A stretch of DNA of 24,191 bases. Source: CAYLMG01 sp964464635 (GTDB lineage: Bacteria > Planctomycetota > Phycisphaerae > Sedimentisphaerales > Anaerobacaceae). The translations under genes and the position numbers were made by a program. Location of the stretch: contig CAYXGT010000040.1 in assembly GCA_964464635.1 (NCBI GenBank), forward strand, positions 1 to 24,191. Direction: 5' to 3'. The notes below the pieces were generated by a model. It made no database searches. It saw only the letters and a list, made by a program, of their open reading frames with translations, and had not been told where the DNA came from. Shown piece by piece: positions 9,259 through 16,501 of this stretch (its first letter is position 1; each line of letters opens with the position of its first letter).

Positions 9259-9269
9259 GAAAATTCTTG
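9256..9269. promoter_or_regulatory. Short inverted repeat upstream of the ROK gene
   Basis: CAAGAA-AA-TTCTTG is a perfect 6-base-arm inverted repeat with a 2-base centre, overlapping the -35 end of the ROK promoter. It is unrelated in sequence to sites A and B. It could be a second regulator site or chance in AT-rich DNA. Confidence 0.25.
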
Positions 9270-9334
9270 GCATTAACTTGTCTATGCAGGACTGTGCTTT
9301 ATATAAGACTATATATATAAGGTACTTATAAAAA

Positions 9335-9361
9335 TTAGAAAAATACTTGCTATTTTTCTAA
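9335..9361. promoter_or_regulatory. 27-bp palindrome overlapping the operon -35 (ROK-type operator candidate)
   Basis: Perfect 11-base arms TTAGAAAAATA (9335-9345) and TATTTTTCTAA (9351-9361) flank the centre CTTGC. The outer TTAG...CTAA ends and overall size resemble the XylR/ROK operators known from Firmicutes. The repeat covers the predicted -35 of the uronate operon, so a protein bound here would block RNA polymerase. Confidence 0.55.
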
Positions 9362-9374
9362 AAACCTTTATAAT
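9347..9374 (+). promoter_or_regulatory. Predicted promoter of the uronate operon
   Basis: -35 TTGCTA (9347-9352), a 16-base spacer, and a perfect -10 TATAAT (9369-9374). Transcription would begin near 9381, giving a leader of about 50 bases to the ATG at 9431, with GGAAG at 9417-9421 as ribosome-binding site. The -35 sits in the middle of the 27-bp palindrome, and site B straddles the start point. Confidence 0.6.
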
Positions 9375-9375
9375 A

Positions 9376-9392
9376 ATCTCACGATATGAGAT
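9376..9392. promoter_or_regulatory. Operator candidate, site B (CTCATAT-N2-TGAG)
   Basis: ATCTCACGATATGAGAT is an inverted repeat with 6-base arms around five bases. On the minus strand its core reads CTCATATCGTGAG, matching site A (CTCATATTCTGAG) at all but the two central variable bases. It lies at the predicted transcription start of the operon. Confidence 0.55.
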
Positions 9393-9430
9393 AATAAGTT
9401 AACCTCAGCTTTTATGGAAGTTAAAATCTA

Positions 9431-10696
9431 ATGGCTAAAAAACAAAACGTGATTATAGCACAATCCGGGGGACCGACCGCAGTCATTAATTCCAGTGCCT
9501 GCGGTGTCATCCAGCAGGCGATGAAGTCCAGAAAGTTCGGCACGATTTACGGCGCAGTTAACGGAATTCTGGGAGTTTTGAAAGAGCAGTTGTTCGATAT
9601 CTGTGCTGAAAAGCCGGATGCAATCGAAGCTCTAAAAACAACACCTGCGGCAGCGATAGGCTCCTGCAGGTATAAGCTCAAAAGCCTGCAGGATTCCAAA
9701 GCCGACTATGAAAGAATCCTGGATGTCTTCAGGGCACACGATATCCATTATTTTTTCTACGCCGGCGGCAACGACTCAATGGATACCTCCGACAAGGTCA
9801 ACAAACTGGCAGCCGATTCCAGATATGAGCTGACCTGTATCGGCATACCAAAGACCATCGACAACGACCTTGGCTTTACCGACCATTGCCCAGGTTACGG
9901 CAGCACTGCAAAATACATTGCGACCTGTGCAATGGAAGCCGCCAGGGACACCGAAGCGCTCTATACCACCGACACCTGTACCATTCTTGAAGTAATGGGA
10001 CGCAATGCCGGCTGGATCGCCGCTGCAACTGGTCTGGCCAGAAGCAGCGCAGAAGATGCTCCCCATCTGATTTATCTGCCGGAAAGGCCCTTCAATTCTG
10101 ATAAATTCGTCGAGGACGTCAAACTCGTCTTAAAAGAGTTCAAACGAGTCTTCATCGTGGCGGGTGAAGGTCTGCGCGATGAAACCGGCCAGTACATCAC
10201 CGCTGACACGGGAGAATTTGCAAAGGATAGTTTTGGTCATACCCAACTGGGCGGTGTCGCGGAAATCTTAAAGGCCATCGTGGAAAAACAAGTTGGCATC
10301 AAAGCTCGCTTCAATAAACTCGGAACGAATCAACGTAGCGCAATGCACTTCGCATCCCTGACAGACCGCGATGAAGCATATATGTGCGGCCGGGAAGCGG
10401 TAAAAGCTGCCCTGAAGGGCGAAAACGGAAAAATGATTACCCTGATTCGCCAAAGCAGCAAACCATACAAATGTGTAACAGGACTCGCACCGCTCAGCGA
10501 CGTTGCAGCCGCGGAGAAAATTGTCCCCGATGAATATATCAATCCGCAAGCTAATTTCGTTACCGATGCGATGCTGGATTACGTCCGGCCTCTCGTGCAG
10601 GGTGAGGTGAACGTCCCCATCGGCAAAAACGGTTTGCCGGTATTTATGCGTTTTGAGAAAAAACTCGTGGACAAGAAACTCCCATCCTATATGTAG
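9431..10696 (+). CDS. pfp: PPi-type phosphofructokinase family protein
   Basis: A 421-residue PFK-family protein and first gene of the operon; E. coli PfkA is about 320 residues, so this is the longer PPi-like form. Visible motifs: N-terminal QSGGPTAVIN (phosphate loop), GGNDS at 112-116, PKTIDND at 140-146, MGRNAGW at 189-195, and LGTNQRSA near 300 (sugar-phosphate side). The Asp after GGN and the Lys in PKTIDND are the changes that mark PPi-dependent enzymes in place of ATP-dependent ones. The first Asp of the usual GGDDS is Asn here. Known reaction: reversible PPi-dependent phosphorylation of fructose-6-P; some members also accept sedoheptulose-7-P. In this operon the second activity would help process pentose phosphates made by Gnd (inference). 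Twelve bases separate it from uxaE. Confidence 0.83.
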   Translation: MAKKQNVIIAQSGGPTAVINSSACGVIQQAMKSRKFGTIYGAVNGILGVLKEQLFDICAEKPDAIEALKTTPAAAIGSCRYKLKSLQDSKADYERILDVFRAHDIHYFFYAGGNDSMDTSDKVNKLAADSRYELTCIGIPKTIDNDLGFTDHCPGYGSTAKYIATCAMEAARDTEALYTTDTCTILEVMGRNAGWIAAATGLARSSAEDAPHLIYLPERPFNSDKFVEDVKLVLKEFKRVFIVAGEGLRDETGQYITADTGEFAKDSFGHTQLGGVAEILKAIVEKQVGIKARFNKLGTNQRSAMHFASLTDRDEAYMCGREAVKAALKGENGKMITLIRQSSKPYKCVTGLAPLSDVAAAEKIVPDEYINPQANFVTDAMLDYVRPLVQGEVNVPIGKNGLPVFMRFEKKLVDKKLPSYM

Positions 10697-10708
10697 CAGG
10701 ATTTTCTT

Positions 10709-11962
10709 ATGCAGTTGGAAAAATATTCTTTTGGTCTTGGTGACAGGTTCGGCCGACAGGGCAAGGCTCAGCTCCAGGCGCTCCTCGCAGCAAAAGCAGA
10801 CGGCGTTAACATCGTCCCCGTCTGGAACAAATCACATCGTGAGCATACGATTATGGGCACAAGGCCGGAACAAACATACAAAGCCGCCGAAGAAGCTGTT
10901 AAAACTTTAGGCTGGCAGGATTCATTTTATGTCGATGCCGACCATATTCAAATCACCAACGTCGATTTATTTATAGCCTCGAGCAACTTTTTCACGATTG
11001 ATATCGCCGACTCTATCGGCCGAAATGCCGAAGACGATAAGATTAATGATTTCCTTGAAAAATTCAGCAAATATCTCGGCAGCTTAACTATCCCGGGAAT
11101 TGACGAGCCGCTCAACGTTAATGAGAATCAGCTCAGCTCAATCGCCCATAAATATCTAAAGGCAATCGAAGAGGCCGGCTCCATCTACCGTCACATCCAA
11201 TCCGTAAAAGGCAAAGACAATTTTATTACTGAGGTATCGATTGACGAAACCGATACGCCGCAAACTCCTGCGGAACTATTTTTCATCCTCGCAGCCATCG
11301 CCGACCAGGACATACCCGCTCAAACGATAGCACCAAAATTTACAGGCAGCTTTTTAAAAGGAATCGATTATATCGGCGATATCGAGCAGTTTGCAAAAGA
11401 GTTCGAGCAGCACCTTGCAATCATATCTTTCGCTGTCAAAGAATTCGGCCTGCCTGAGAACCTAAAGCTCAGTATTCATTCAGGCAGTGACAAGTTTTCT
11501 CTTTATAAGCCTATCAACAAGGCCTTGAAAAAATACGATGCAGGCCTGCATATAAAAACCGCAGGTACAACCTGGCTCGAAGAATTAACAGCCCTGGCCT
11601 CTGCCGACGGCGAAGGGCTCTCAATTGCCAGGCGGATATATGTGGATGCTTACTCGCGTTTTGACGAGCTTTGCGCACCCTATTCCTCGGTTATTGATAT
11701 CGCAAAAGAAAGGCTCCCGTCGCCGTCAGCCGTCGGCAAATGGAGCAGTGACGATTTTGTAAGTGCCGTACGTCATAATCCAAGCTGCAGTCAATATAAT
11801 GTGAACGTCCGCCAGCTTTTGCATTTGGCTTACAAAATCGCAGCCGAAATGGGAGCCGAATTTACCAATGCCCTTGAGCAATATCAGGAACATATCAGTC
11901 CGGCTGTAACTGAAAATATTTACCAGAGGCACATCAAACCTCTTTTTATTGAACAGGATTAA
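10709..11962 (+). CDS. uxaE: Tagaturonate epimerase (UxaE family)
   Basis: A 417-residue protein resembling the UxaE family first recognised in Thermotoga, which interconverts D-tagaturonate and D-fructuronate at C3. It therefore links galacturonate to the glucuronate branch. Recognisable blocks are YSFGLGDRFGRQGKAQ at the start, VPVWNKSHREH (37-46), VDADHI (75-80), LSIHSGSDKFSLY (254-266) and GLHIKTAGTTWLEE (279-292), probably a TIM-barrel-like fold with metal-binding His/Asp residues. A start codon at 10709 with AGGA at 10698-10701 fits well. It sits two bases before the SDR gene, the order uxaE-SDR also described for Thermotoga. The call rests on remembered family features and on UxaC and an SDR in the same operon. 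Confidence 0.78.
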   Translation: MQLEKYSFGLGDRFGRQGKAQLQALLAAKADGVNIVPVWNKSHREHTIMGTRPEQTYKAAEEAVKTLGWQDSFYVDADHIQITNVDLFIASSNFFTIDIADSIGRNAEDDKINDFLEKFSKYLGSLTIPGIDEPLNVNENQLSSIAHKYLKAIEEAGSIYRHIQSVKGKDNFITEVSIDETDTPQTPAELFFILAAIADQDIPAQTIAPKFTGSFLKGIDYIGDIEQFAKEFEQHLAIISFAVKEFGLPENLKLSIHSGSDKFSLYKPINKALKKYDAGLHIKTAGTTWLEELTALASADGEGLSIARRIYVDAYSRFDELCAPYSSVIDIAKERLPSPSAVGKWSSDDFVSAVRHNPSCSQYNVNVRQLLHLAYKIAAEMGAEFTNALEQYQEHISPAVTENIYQRHIKPLFIEQD

Positions 11963-11964
11963 AT

Positions 11965-12783
11965 ATGGATGAGCTATTTTGTATTAAGGACAAGACCATC
12001 GTAATAACCGGCGGCGCAGGAATACTGTGCAGCGCGATTGCAAAGTACCTCGCCCGGCAGGGAGCTAAGATTTGCATCGTTGATTATGATAAGTCTCATA
12101 CGAACCAGCTCGTAAAGGAAATAAAAGCAGAAGGCGGCTTTGCAGTACCGGCCTGTGCTAACGTTCTTGACAATGAAGAAATAGCCCAGGCCTGCAACCA
12201 TGCAATCGAAAGTATGGGAAAAGTCGATGTCCTCATCAACGGAGCCGGTGGAAATAAAAAGGAAGCGACAACGTCACAAGACCATTCTTTTTTTGACATA
12301 CCCGCCGAAGCCATCCGCTGGGTGCTCGACTTAAACCTCACCGGTACAATTCTCACCTCCCAGGTCTTCGGAAAGCATATGGCTGAGCGCGGCGAAGGAA
12401 TAATCCTGAACATCTCCAGTATGAGTGCTTTCAGAGCCTTAACCAAAGTTGGAGCATATTCAGCCGCCAAAGCCGCCGTGAGCAATTTCACCCAATGGCT
12501 GGCCGTCCATATGTGCCAGAATTACTCGACCAATATTCGGGTCAACGCCATTGCCCCCGGGTTCTTTTTGACAAATCAGAACCGATTCCTGCTAACCGAT
12601 GAAAAAACAGGCAAATTAACGCCTCGCGGCAAAACGATTATCGCTCATACGCCGATGGGACGTTTCGGAGAAGCAAACGAGCTTTGCGGTACAGTTCATT
12701 GGCTGCTGAGTGACGCATCGAAATTTATTACAGGAGTTATTGTACCTGTAGATGGCGGCTTTAACGCTTTTAGTGGAGTTTAA
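11965..12783 (+). CDS. uxuB: SDR oxidoreductase, probable fructuronate reductase (D-mannonate oxidoreductase)
   Basis: A 272-residue classical short-chain dehydrogenase. It has a TGGAG nucleotide loop (15-19), acidic Asp40 at the end of strand 2 (IVDYD), NGAGG (92-96), NLTG (124-127), catalytic Ser151/152, Tyr165 and Lys169 (YSAAK), then NAIAPGFF. SDR-type fructuronate reductases are known in Bacillus and Thermotoga, and the position directly after uxaE supports reduction of fructuronate to D-mannonate. Asp40 argues for NADH over NADPH. The gene starts two bases after the uxaE stop, with AGGA at 11954-11957 inside uxaE. A different sugar-acid substrate (for example a ketogluconate) is possible, because SDRs are hard to assign from sequence. 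Confidence 0.75.
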   Translation: MDELFCIKDKTIVITGGAGILCSAIAKYLARQGAKICIVDYDKSHTNQLVKEIKAEGGFAVPACANVLDNEEIAQACNHAIESMGKVDVLINGAGGNKKEATTSQDHSFFDIPAEAIRWVLDLNLTGTILTSQVFGKHMAERGEGIILNISSMSAFRALTKVGAYSAAKAAVSNFTQWLAVHMCQNYSTNIRVNAIAPGFFLTNQNRFLLTDEKTGKLTPRGKTIIAHTPMGRFGEANELCGTVHWLLSDASKFITGVIVPVDGGFNAFSGV

Positions 12784-12809
12784 TTCAGTTTTTGTAATAC
12801 GGAGAAAAT

Positions 12810-13712
12810 ATGGCAGAATATACAAAGGCATTAAGAGACGTTCAGCCGACCAGGGATTTTCTGGTCGCAATTGATTCGGACGGCTGCGTTTTTGATGCAA
12901 TGGGCATTAAGCAGCGCGAATGCTTTTGCCCTATGATGATTGCCTATTTCGGCCTGCAGCCGGTGGCACAGGCCGCAAGAGAGTGCAAGGAATTCGCAGA
13001 CCTTTTCAGTAAAACGCGAGGAGCCAACCGGCATAAAACACTGATGCGCATCTTAACAGAGCTTCTGCCCAGCCATCCGATGGTTAAAGCCCGCGGCTTC
13101 AAGGTACCCCGGTTTAAGTATTATTTCGATTGGGTAAATGACCCGAAAAGTTTGTTAAGTAACGATGGATTAGAGAAAGCGATCGCTAAAGCCGCCAGTA
13201 CCGACGCCAAAAAAGAGTTTGAGCTTGCCCTGCGCTGGAGCAAACGCATCAATGAGATGGTTGCAGAAGTGGTCAAAAACGTACCGCCTTTTTTGTTTGT
13301 CAAAGAGAGCCTGGAAAAAATTTATCAAAAAGCGGATATCATTGTTTGCTCATCGACCCCCACAGAAGCTCTGCAGCGCGAATGGGCCGAGCACAATGTA
13401 TCCAGGTTCGCCAAGGCAATTGCAGGCCAGGAAATGGGCAAAAAGGCAGAGCATCTCGCTGTTATGTGTGACAAATATGATAAGGATAAAATCCTGATGA
13501 TTGGCGATGCGCCAGGCGACCGGAACGCCGCAAAGAAAAACAGCGTCCTGTTTTACGCAGTCAATCCCGGCGCAGAAGATGCAAGCTGGAAGCGATTCCA
13601 CGACGAAGCGTTCGATAAATTCATCGCAGGCAAATACGCAGGCCGGTATGAGAATATGATAATCGCGGAATTCGACAGTTTCCTTCCCGATAATCCGCCC
13701 TGGTTAAGTTAA
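12810..13712 (+). CDS. HAD-superfamily hydrolase, substrate unknown
   Basis: A 300-residue haloacid dehalogenase-type protein. Motif I is D22-S-D24-G-C-V-F-D, motif II the serines in VCSSTPTEAL (about 181-182), motif III a lysine in GKKAEHL (about 211-212), and motif IV GDAPGDRNAA with D233 and D237. A large alpha-helical cap occupies about 30-170. The layout is that of soluble phosphatases or phosphomutases. GGAG at 12801-12804 precedes the ATG, and the gene sits between the SDR and LarA-like genes with gaps of 26 and 9 bases. It probably acts on a phosphorylated intermediate, or removes a side product, of the operon's pathway; I cannot name the substrate. HAD proteins are not known as sugar-acid kinases, so it is a poor candidate for the missing gluconokinase. 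Confidence 0.75.
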   Translation: MAEYTKALRDVQPTRDFLVAIDSDGCVFDAMGIKQRECFCPMMIAYFGLQPVAQAARECKEFADLFSKTRGANRHKTLMRILTELLPSHPMVKARGFKVPRFKYYFDWVNDPKSLLSNDGLEKAIAKAASTDAKKEFELALRWSKRINEMVAEVVKNVPPFLFVKESLEKIYQKADIIVCSSTPTEALQREWAEHNVSRFAKAIAGQEMGKKAEHLAVMCDKYDKDKILMIGDAPGDRNAAKKNSVLFYAVNPGAEDASWKRFHDEAFDKFIAGKYAGRYENMIIAEFDSFLPDNPPWLS

Positions 13713-13721
13713 GGAATAAAA

Positions 13722-14987
13722 ATGCTTTACTACGAACGTGGAAATGAAAACGAAAATCTTAGTGCCGAAGACCTGAAGCAAGGCCTATACACGGCTTTGG
13801 ACAAAATAGGAACCAAAAAAAAGGTGCTGGCAATCCCACCGGATATTACACGCTTTCATTCGCAGGCCGGAACTCTAACCCAGTTCATCTGGCAGTATTA
13901 CGGCGAACAATTGACCGATATCCTGCCCGCTGTCGGAACGCATTTTGCAATGACCAGCAGGGAAATCAAGCAAATGTTCGGTGATGTCCCGCAAAATCTG
14001 TTTCGTGCCCATGATTGGCGAAGTGATGTGGTAACATTGGGCAAGGTACCCGCCGAATTTGTAAAAGAAGTCAGCAAGGGAAAAGCCGATTACTACTGGC
14101 CTGCACAGGTCAATCGCCTGCTGGTCAAAGGGGGATTCGATTTGATTTTATCTATCGGACAGGTAGCACCTCACGAGGTCATTGGAATGGCCAATTACAA
14201 CAAAAATATATTCATCGGAACCGGAGGTGCCGAAGGAATCAGCAAAAGTCATTTCCTCGGCGCCGTTTGCGGATTAGAACGGATTATGGGCCATATAAAC
14301 ACACCTGTCAGACGTGTACTGAACTATGCATCAGAGCATTTCGCACAAGATTTGCCAATAGTGTATGTTCTAACCGTCGTCGCTGCTGCTGATAAAGGAT
14401 ACCTGACACGCGGCATTTTTGTCGGCGACGACTCTGAATGCTTCGAGAACGCCGCCAGGCTCTCTCAGAAAGTCAATATCCAGTTGCTGGATAAGCCGCT
14501 TAATAAAGTAGTTGTGTACCTCGAACCCGAAGAATTCAAGAGCACCTGGCTTGGAAATAAGGGCATATACCGTACGAGGATGGCGATGGCTGATAACAGC
14601 AGCCTGATAATAATTGCACCCGGAGTAAAGGAATTCGGCGAAGACGGCGAGATTAACCGGCTGATTCGCAAATACGGCTATGTGGGTACCGAAAAAGTAC
14701 TCGTTCTTGTGGAAAAAAATCTGGAGCTGCGTAATAATCTCTGCGCCGCAGCGCATCTGATTCACAGCTCATCCGAAGAACGGTTCAAAATTACCTATTG
14801 TCCGGGGTACCTGACAAAACAACAAATAGAGTCTGTCAACTTCGAATACGCAGACCTCAGGGAAATGATGAATCGATATAATCCTAAAAAACTAAAAGAC
14901 GGCTTTAATACGGTCAACGATGAAGAAATCTTTTTCATTTCCAATCCCGGTATGGGATTGTGGGCACTTAAGAATCGGTTCGAATAG
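13722..14987 (+). CDS. LarA-superfamily nickel-dependent epimerase/racemase, candidate D-gluconate 2-epimerase
   Basis: A 421-residue protein, full length for LarA (lactate racemase) homologues. Key residues align by motif and by spacing: Arg44 in DITR (LarA Arg75), His74 in VGTH (LarA His108), His151 in APH (His174), Lys161 in YNK (Lys184, which holds the nickel-pincer nucleotide covalently) and His177 in KSH (His200, a nickel ligand). The gaps 10 and 16 between the last three are identical to LarA. So the protein should carry the NPN cofactor and epimerise a 2-hydroxyacid. A D-gluconate 2-epimerase, interconverting gluconate and mannonate, is known in this superfamily. The neighbours make mannonate (SDR, upstream) and use 6-phosphogluconate (Gnd, 33 bases downstream). 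The gluconate/mannonate assignment is inference. LarB, LarC and LarE for cofactor synthesis are not in this window. Confidence 0.8.
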   Translation: MLYYERGNENENLSAEDLKQGLYTALDKIGTKKKVLAIPPDITRFHSQAGTLTQFIWQYYGEQLTDILPAVGTHFAMTSREIKQMFGDVPQNLFRAHDWRSDVVTLGKVPAEFVKEVSKGKADYYWPAQVNRLLVKGGFDLILSIGQVAPHEVIGMANYNKNIFIGTGGAEGISKSHFLGAVCGLERIMGHINTPVRRVLNYASEHFAQDLPIVYVLTVVAAADKGYLTRGIFVGDDSECFENAARLSQKVNIQLLDKPLNKVVVYLEPEEFKSTWLGNKGIYRTRMAMADNSSLIIIAPGVKEFGEDGEINRLIRKYGYVGTEKVLVLVEKNLELRNNLCAAAHLIHSSSEERFKITYCPGYLTKQQIESVNFEYADLREMMNRYNPKKLKDGFNTVNDEEIFFISNPGMGLWALKNRFE

Positions 14988-15020
14988 AAAAGTACTTTAA
15001 ACAATTGGAGAAACTAAAAA

Positions 15021-16472
15021 ATGCTGCAAGCAGATATTGGAGTTGTTGGTTTGGCTGTTATGGGAGAAAACCTGGTGATCAACCTTGAGAGTAAAGGCTT
15101 TACCGTGGCATGCTATAACCGGGAGCTGGAAATGATTGACGAATTGATAAACGGCAGAGCCAGCGGCAAAAATGTCATTGGCTGTTATACCGTTGAAGAA
15201 CTTGTCAAGTCTCTCAAACGGCCCAGAAAAATTATGATGATGATAAGAGCAGGCGAACCTGTCGATTCCTTCATTAATATCCTGCTGCCTCTTCTTGAAG
15301 ACGGCGACATTATTATTGACGGCGGCAACAGTTACTTCCGGGACACCATCCGCCGCACAGAACTTGTCGAAAGCAAAAACAAGCTCTATATCGGCACAGG
15401 CGTTTCCGGCGGCGAAGAAGGCGCCTTGCTTGGACCATCCCTTATGCCCGGCGGCTCACCTGCGGCCTGGCAGCACCTAAAACCAATCTTCCAAAAAATC
15501 GCAGCACACACCGACGCGGGTGAGCCCTGTTGTGAGTGGGTGGGCGAAAATGGTGCCGGCCACTTCGTTAAAATGGTACATAACGGCATCGAGTACGGTG
15601 ATATGCAGATGATTTGCGAAACGTACCAGATGATGAAGTACGGCCTGGGTATGAGCAATCAGCAAATGCACGAAGTTTTCAAACGATGGAACGAAAGCGA
15701 GCTAAATTCTTACCTGATTGAGATTACACGCGATATCCTCGCTTACAAAGATGAAGACGGCAATTACGTTTTAGACCTGATATTAGACACCGCCGGACAA
15801 AAAGGAACCGGAAAATGGACGGCTGTAACTGCACTGGATACAGGCCAGCCACTGACAATGGTAACAGAAGCAGTTTTCGCACGATGCCTGTCAGCCCTGA
15901 AGGACGAACGCCTCGCCGCATCGAAGGTTTTGGCTGGCCCGAACAAAGTGTACGATGGTGACAAGAAACTATTTACCGAGCATCTGCGTCAGGCGCTGTA
16001 CGCTTCCAAGATAATCAGCTACGCACAAGGTTATCAGCTTATGCGCGCTGCCGCTGCCGAATACAAATGGAAACTGAATTACGGCGGCATCGCTATGATA
16101 TGGCAAGGAGGCTGCATAATCCGCTCGGCCTTCCTCGGAAAAATCAAAGACGCCTTCAACAAAAATCCCGAGCTGAACAATCTGCTGCTTGACCCATTCT
16201 TCAAAAACGCCGTCGAAAAGGCTCAGGACGCCTGGCGCCGCGTTGTAACCGCAGCCGTCAATATCGGCATCCCAATGCCTGCGATTAGCTCCGCCCTGGC
16301 ATATTATGATGGATACCGTGCCCAGCGTCTGCCGGCAAACCTGCTGCAGGCTCAGCGGGATTATTTCGGTGCGCACACGTATGAAAGACTGGACAAGCCG
16401 CGAGGCGAATTCTTCCACACTAATTGGACCGGCCGAGGCGGCGAGACTTCCTCCTCTGCGTATGTTGTCTAA
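15021..16472 (+). CDS. gnd: 6-phosphogluconate dehydrogenase, decarboxylating
   Basis: A 483-residue protein of normal length for Gnd. It has a Rossmann start GVVGLAVMGENL (7-18) and N33-R34 after strand 2, where the Arg is typical of NADP-binding forms. GGNSY lies at 101-105 and GVSGGEEGA at 127-135. The catalytic stretch GAGHFVKMVHNGIEYGDMQ contains Lys184, His187, Asn188 and Glu191, each one off the sheep-enzyme numbering (183/186/187/190). The C-terminal half has DTAGQKGTGKWT and a GGCIIRS block, then QRDYFGAHTYER. It oxidises 6-phosphogluconate to ribulose-5-P + CO2. No zwf/pgl genes accompany it, so its substrate here probably comes from gluconate, not from glucose-6-P. GGAG at 15005-15008 precedes the ATG. 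Confidence 0.95.
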   Translation: MLQADIGVVGLAVMGENLVINLESKGFTVACYNRELEMIDELINGRASGKNVIGCYTVEELVKSLKRPRKIMMMIRAGEPVDSFINILLPLLEDGDIIIDGGNSYFRDTIRRTELVESKNKLYIGTGVSGGEEGALLGPSLMPGGSPAAWQHLKPIFQKIAAHTDAGEPCCEWVGENGAGHFVKMVHNGIEYGDMQMICETYQMMKYGLGMSNQQMHEVFKRWNESELNSYLIEITRDILAYKDEDGNYVLDLILDTAGQKGTGKWTAVTALDTGQPLTMVTEAVFARCLSALKDERLAASKVLAGPNKVYDGDKKLFTEHLRQALYASKIISYAQGYQLMRAAAAEYKWKLNYGGIAMIWQGGCIIRSAFLGKIKDAFNKNPELNNLLLDPFFKNAVEKAQDAWRRVVTAAVNIGIPMPAISSALAYYDGYRAQRLPANLLQAQRDYFGAHTYERLDKPRGEFFHTNWTGRGGETSSSAYVV

Positions 16473-16501
16473 AATTTAAAAAGATAACTCAGGAGCATGA
16501 G

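Noticed and set aside
12810..13712. HAD protein as the missing gluconokinase
   Set aside because: All four motifs are those of phosphate-ester hydrolases; there is no kinase fold or ATP-binding motif.
16424..16501. Upstream in-frame start for uxaC at 16424
   Set aside because: It would overlap the end of gnd by 49 bases and add residues absent from UxaC. The ATG at 16502 has a good ribosome-binding site and gives the family length.
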